DNA from: Rhizobium sp. Root1203
GTDB lineage: Bacteria; Pseudomonadota; Alphaproteobacteria; Rhizobiales; Rhizobiaceae
Length of the DNA stretch: 64,000 bases
Reading direction: 5' to 3'
Assembly: GCF_001424945.1 (NCBI RefSeq)
Contig: NZ_LMCW01000011.1
Location: 7,296 to 71,295, forward strand
This document shows, one piece after another, positions 63,533 to 64,000 of the stretch. A program made the position numbers and the translations under genes. The first letter of the stretch is position 1, and the number at the start of each line of letters is the position of its first letter. Below the pieces are notes generated by a model. It saw only the letters and a program-made list of their open reading frames with translations. It ran no database searches and was not told the origin of the DNA.

Positions 63533-64000
63533 CTACCCCACATCGCAACCGTCATTTTTAGCAATTTCACGAAAAAGTGGCTTTTCGTCTCCGTCTGCGA
63601 GCGCCAGCACCGCGTCGAGGAGTTCCTGCTGTTTTGAAGCGGCAATCGTACCGGCGGTCAGACGCTTAAACTTGTTCTCAAGCCCGTGCCACAGCAGGGG
63701 TGTTCTGGGATCTCCCAGAGGTCCGCCCAGATCGGAGATGAACCGGGCCGTTCTTGTTTCGATCGCCACGCGCGCCAGTGTTTCTGATGGGAATAGTCGC
63801 TCGCTGTCAGGGTGGATGGACAGGGTTACCTTGCTTGCGAGCTCAGCCAAATCGGGCCGCTGAAGGCAGGCGGTCGTCATCGGCAATAGTGCGTCCATGC
63901 CGTCGACGATGGCAATGGCCATGCAATAAGGGAGGCTATATTGAACCTCGATCAAGTTGTCTGGTTCAAGCCGGTTTCCAAGTTTCGACGCCCAGCCGAA
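63533..64000 (-). CDS. MmgE/PrpD family protein, C-terminal part (runs off window)
   Basis: The frame is open to the window edge, giving about 155 C-terminal residues: VQYSLPYCMAIAIVDGMDAL, LASKVTLSIHPDSERLFPSE and TARFISDLGGPLGDPRTPLL, typical of the second domain of 2-methylcitrate dehydratase-like proteins. The N-terminal domain lies outside. Family members dehydrate or isomerise small carboxylates; the role here is open. Confidence 0.82.
   Translation of the reverse strand, partial: FGWASKLGNRLEPDNLIEVQYSLPYCMAIAIVDGMDALLPMTTACLQRPDLAELASKVTLSIHPDSERLFPSETLARVAIETRTARFISDLGGPLGDPRTPLLWHGLENKFKRLTAGTIAASKQQELLDAVLALADGDEKPLFREIAKNDGCDVG

Overview
The window looks like part of a rhizobial (Rhizobium/Agrobacterium group, Alphaproteobacteria) plasmid. 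It carries a RepC-type replication gene, a Ti-type quorum-regulated conjugation block (traI, trbB-C-D-E-J-L-F-G-H-I, traR) and many short rhizobial accessory genes (DUF982, TRAP and NMT1-type transporters, LysR/LacI/AraC regulators). The assignment rests on protein families and gene order read from the sequence; no search was run.

Layout. 0.1-4.4 kb: a tightly coupled minus-strand operon of an N-formylglutamate amidohydrolase-like hydrolase, a DUF1704 'QEGLA' metallopeptidase and a GshB-like ATP-grasp ligase. 5-7 kb: small genes and an MscS channel. 7.5-13.5 kb: a TTG-started LacI regulator with three phased operator-like palindromes, then an SDR and an epoxide hydrolase, then an AraC regulator and an NmrA-like protein. 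13.5-26 kb: a decayed accessory zone with pseudogenes (agmatinase, Abi_2, alpha/beta hydrolase, split MscS, truncated ackA), two toxin-antitoxin pairs, an orphan vapC and its partial duplicate, Ada, two small membrane peptides, and a cytochrome b561/cupredoxin pair. 26-34 kb: a CLC transporter, then a sensor kinase, response regulator and TRAP transporter operon.

34-44 kb is a nucleobase-type locus. On the plus strand lie an adenine-deaminase-family enzyme and a YitT-like membrane protein. On the minus strand lie an NMT1-type ABC transporter (three genes), a 2-oxoglutarate/Fe(II) oxygenase, a LysR regulator and a cytosine-deaminase-like enzyme. Two copies of one structured leader element, resembling the NMT1 (xanthine-I) riboswitch, sit before the transporter block and before the oxygenase. 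In both, the 3' strand of the outer stem is complementary to the next Shine-Dalgarno sequence. I regard this as the most interesting system in the window. The DUF1704 operon comes second.

44-60 kb is the plasmid backbone. repC and its counter-transcribed RNA are intact, but repA and repB survive only as end fragments joined by a deletion. A divergent traI-trb operon follows, with a palindromic LuxR-type box upstream, then traR, a second LuxR-type gene and two winged-helix regulators with atypical receiver domains. trbK and traM were not found. The window ends with an amidohydrolase and a MmgE/PrpD gene running off the edge. No tRNA genes, rRNA genes, complete insertion sequences or CRISPR arrays were seen.
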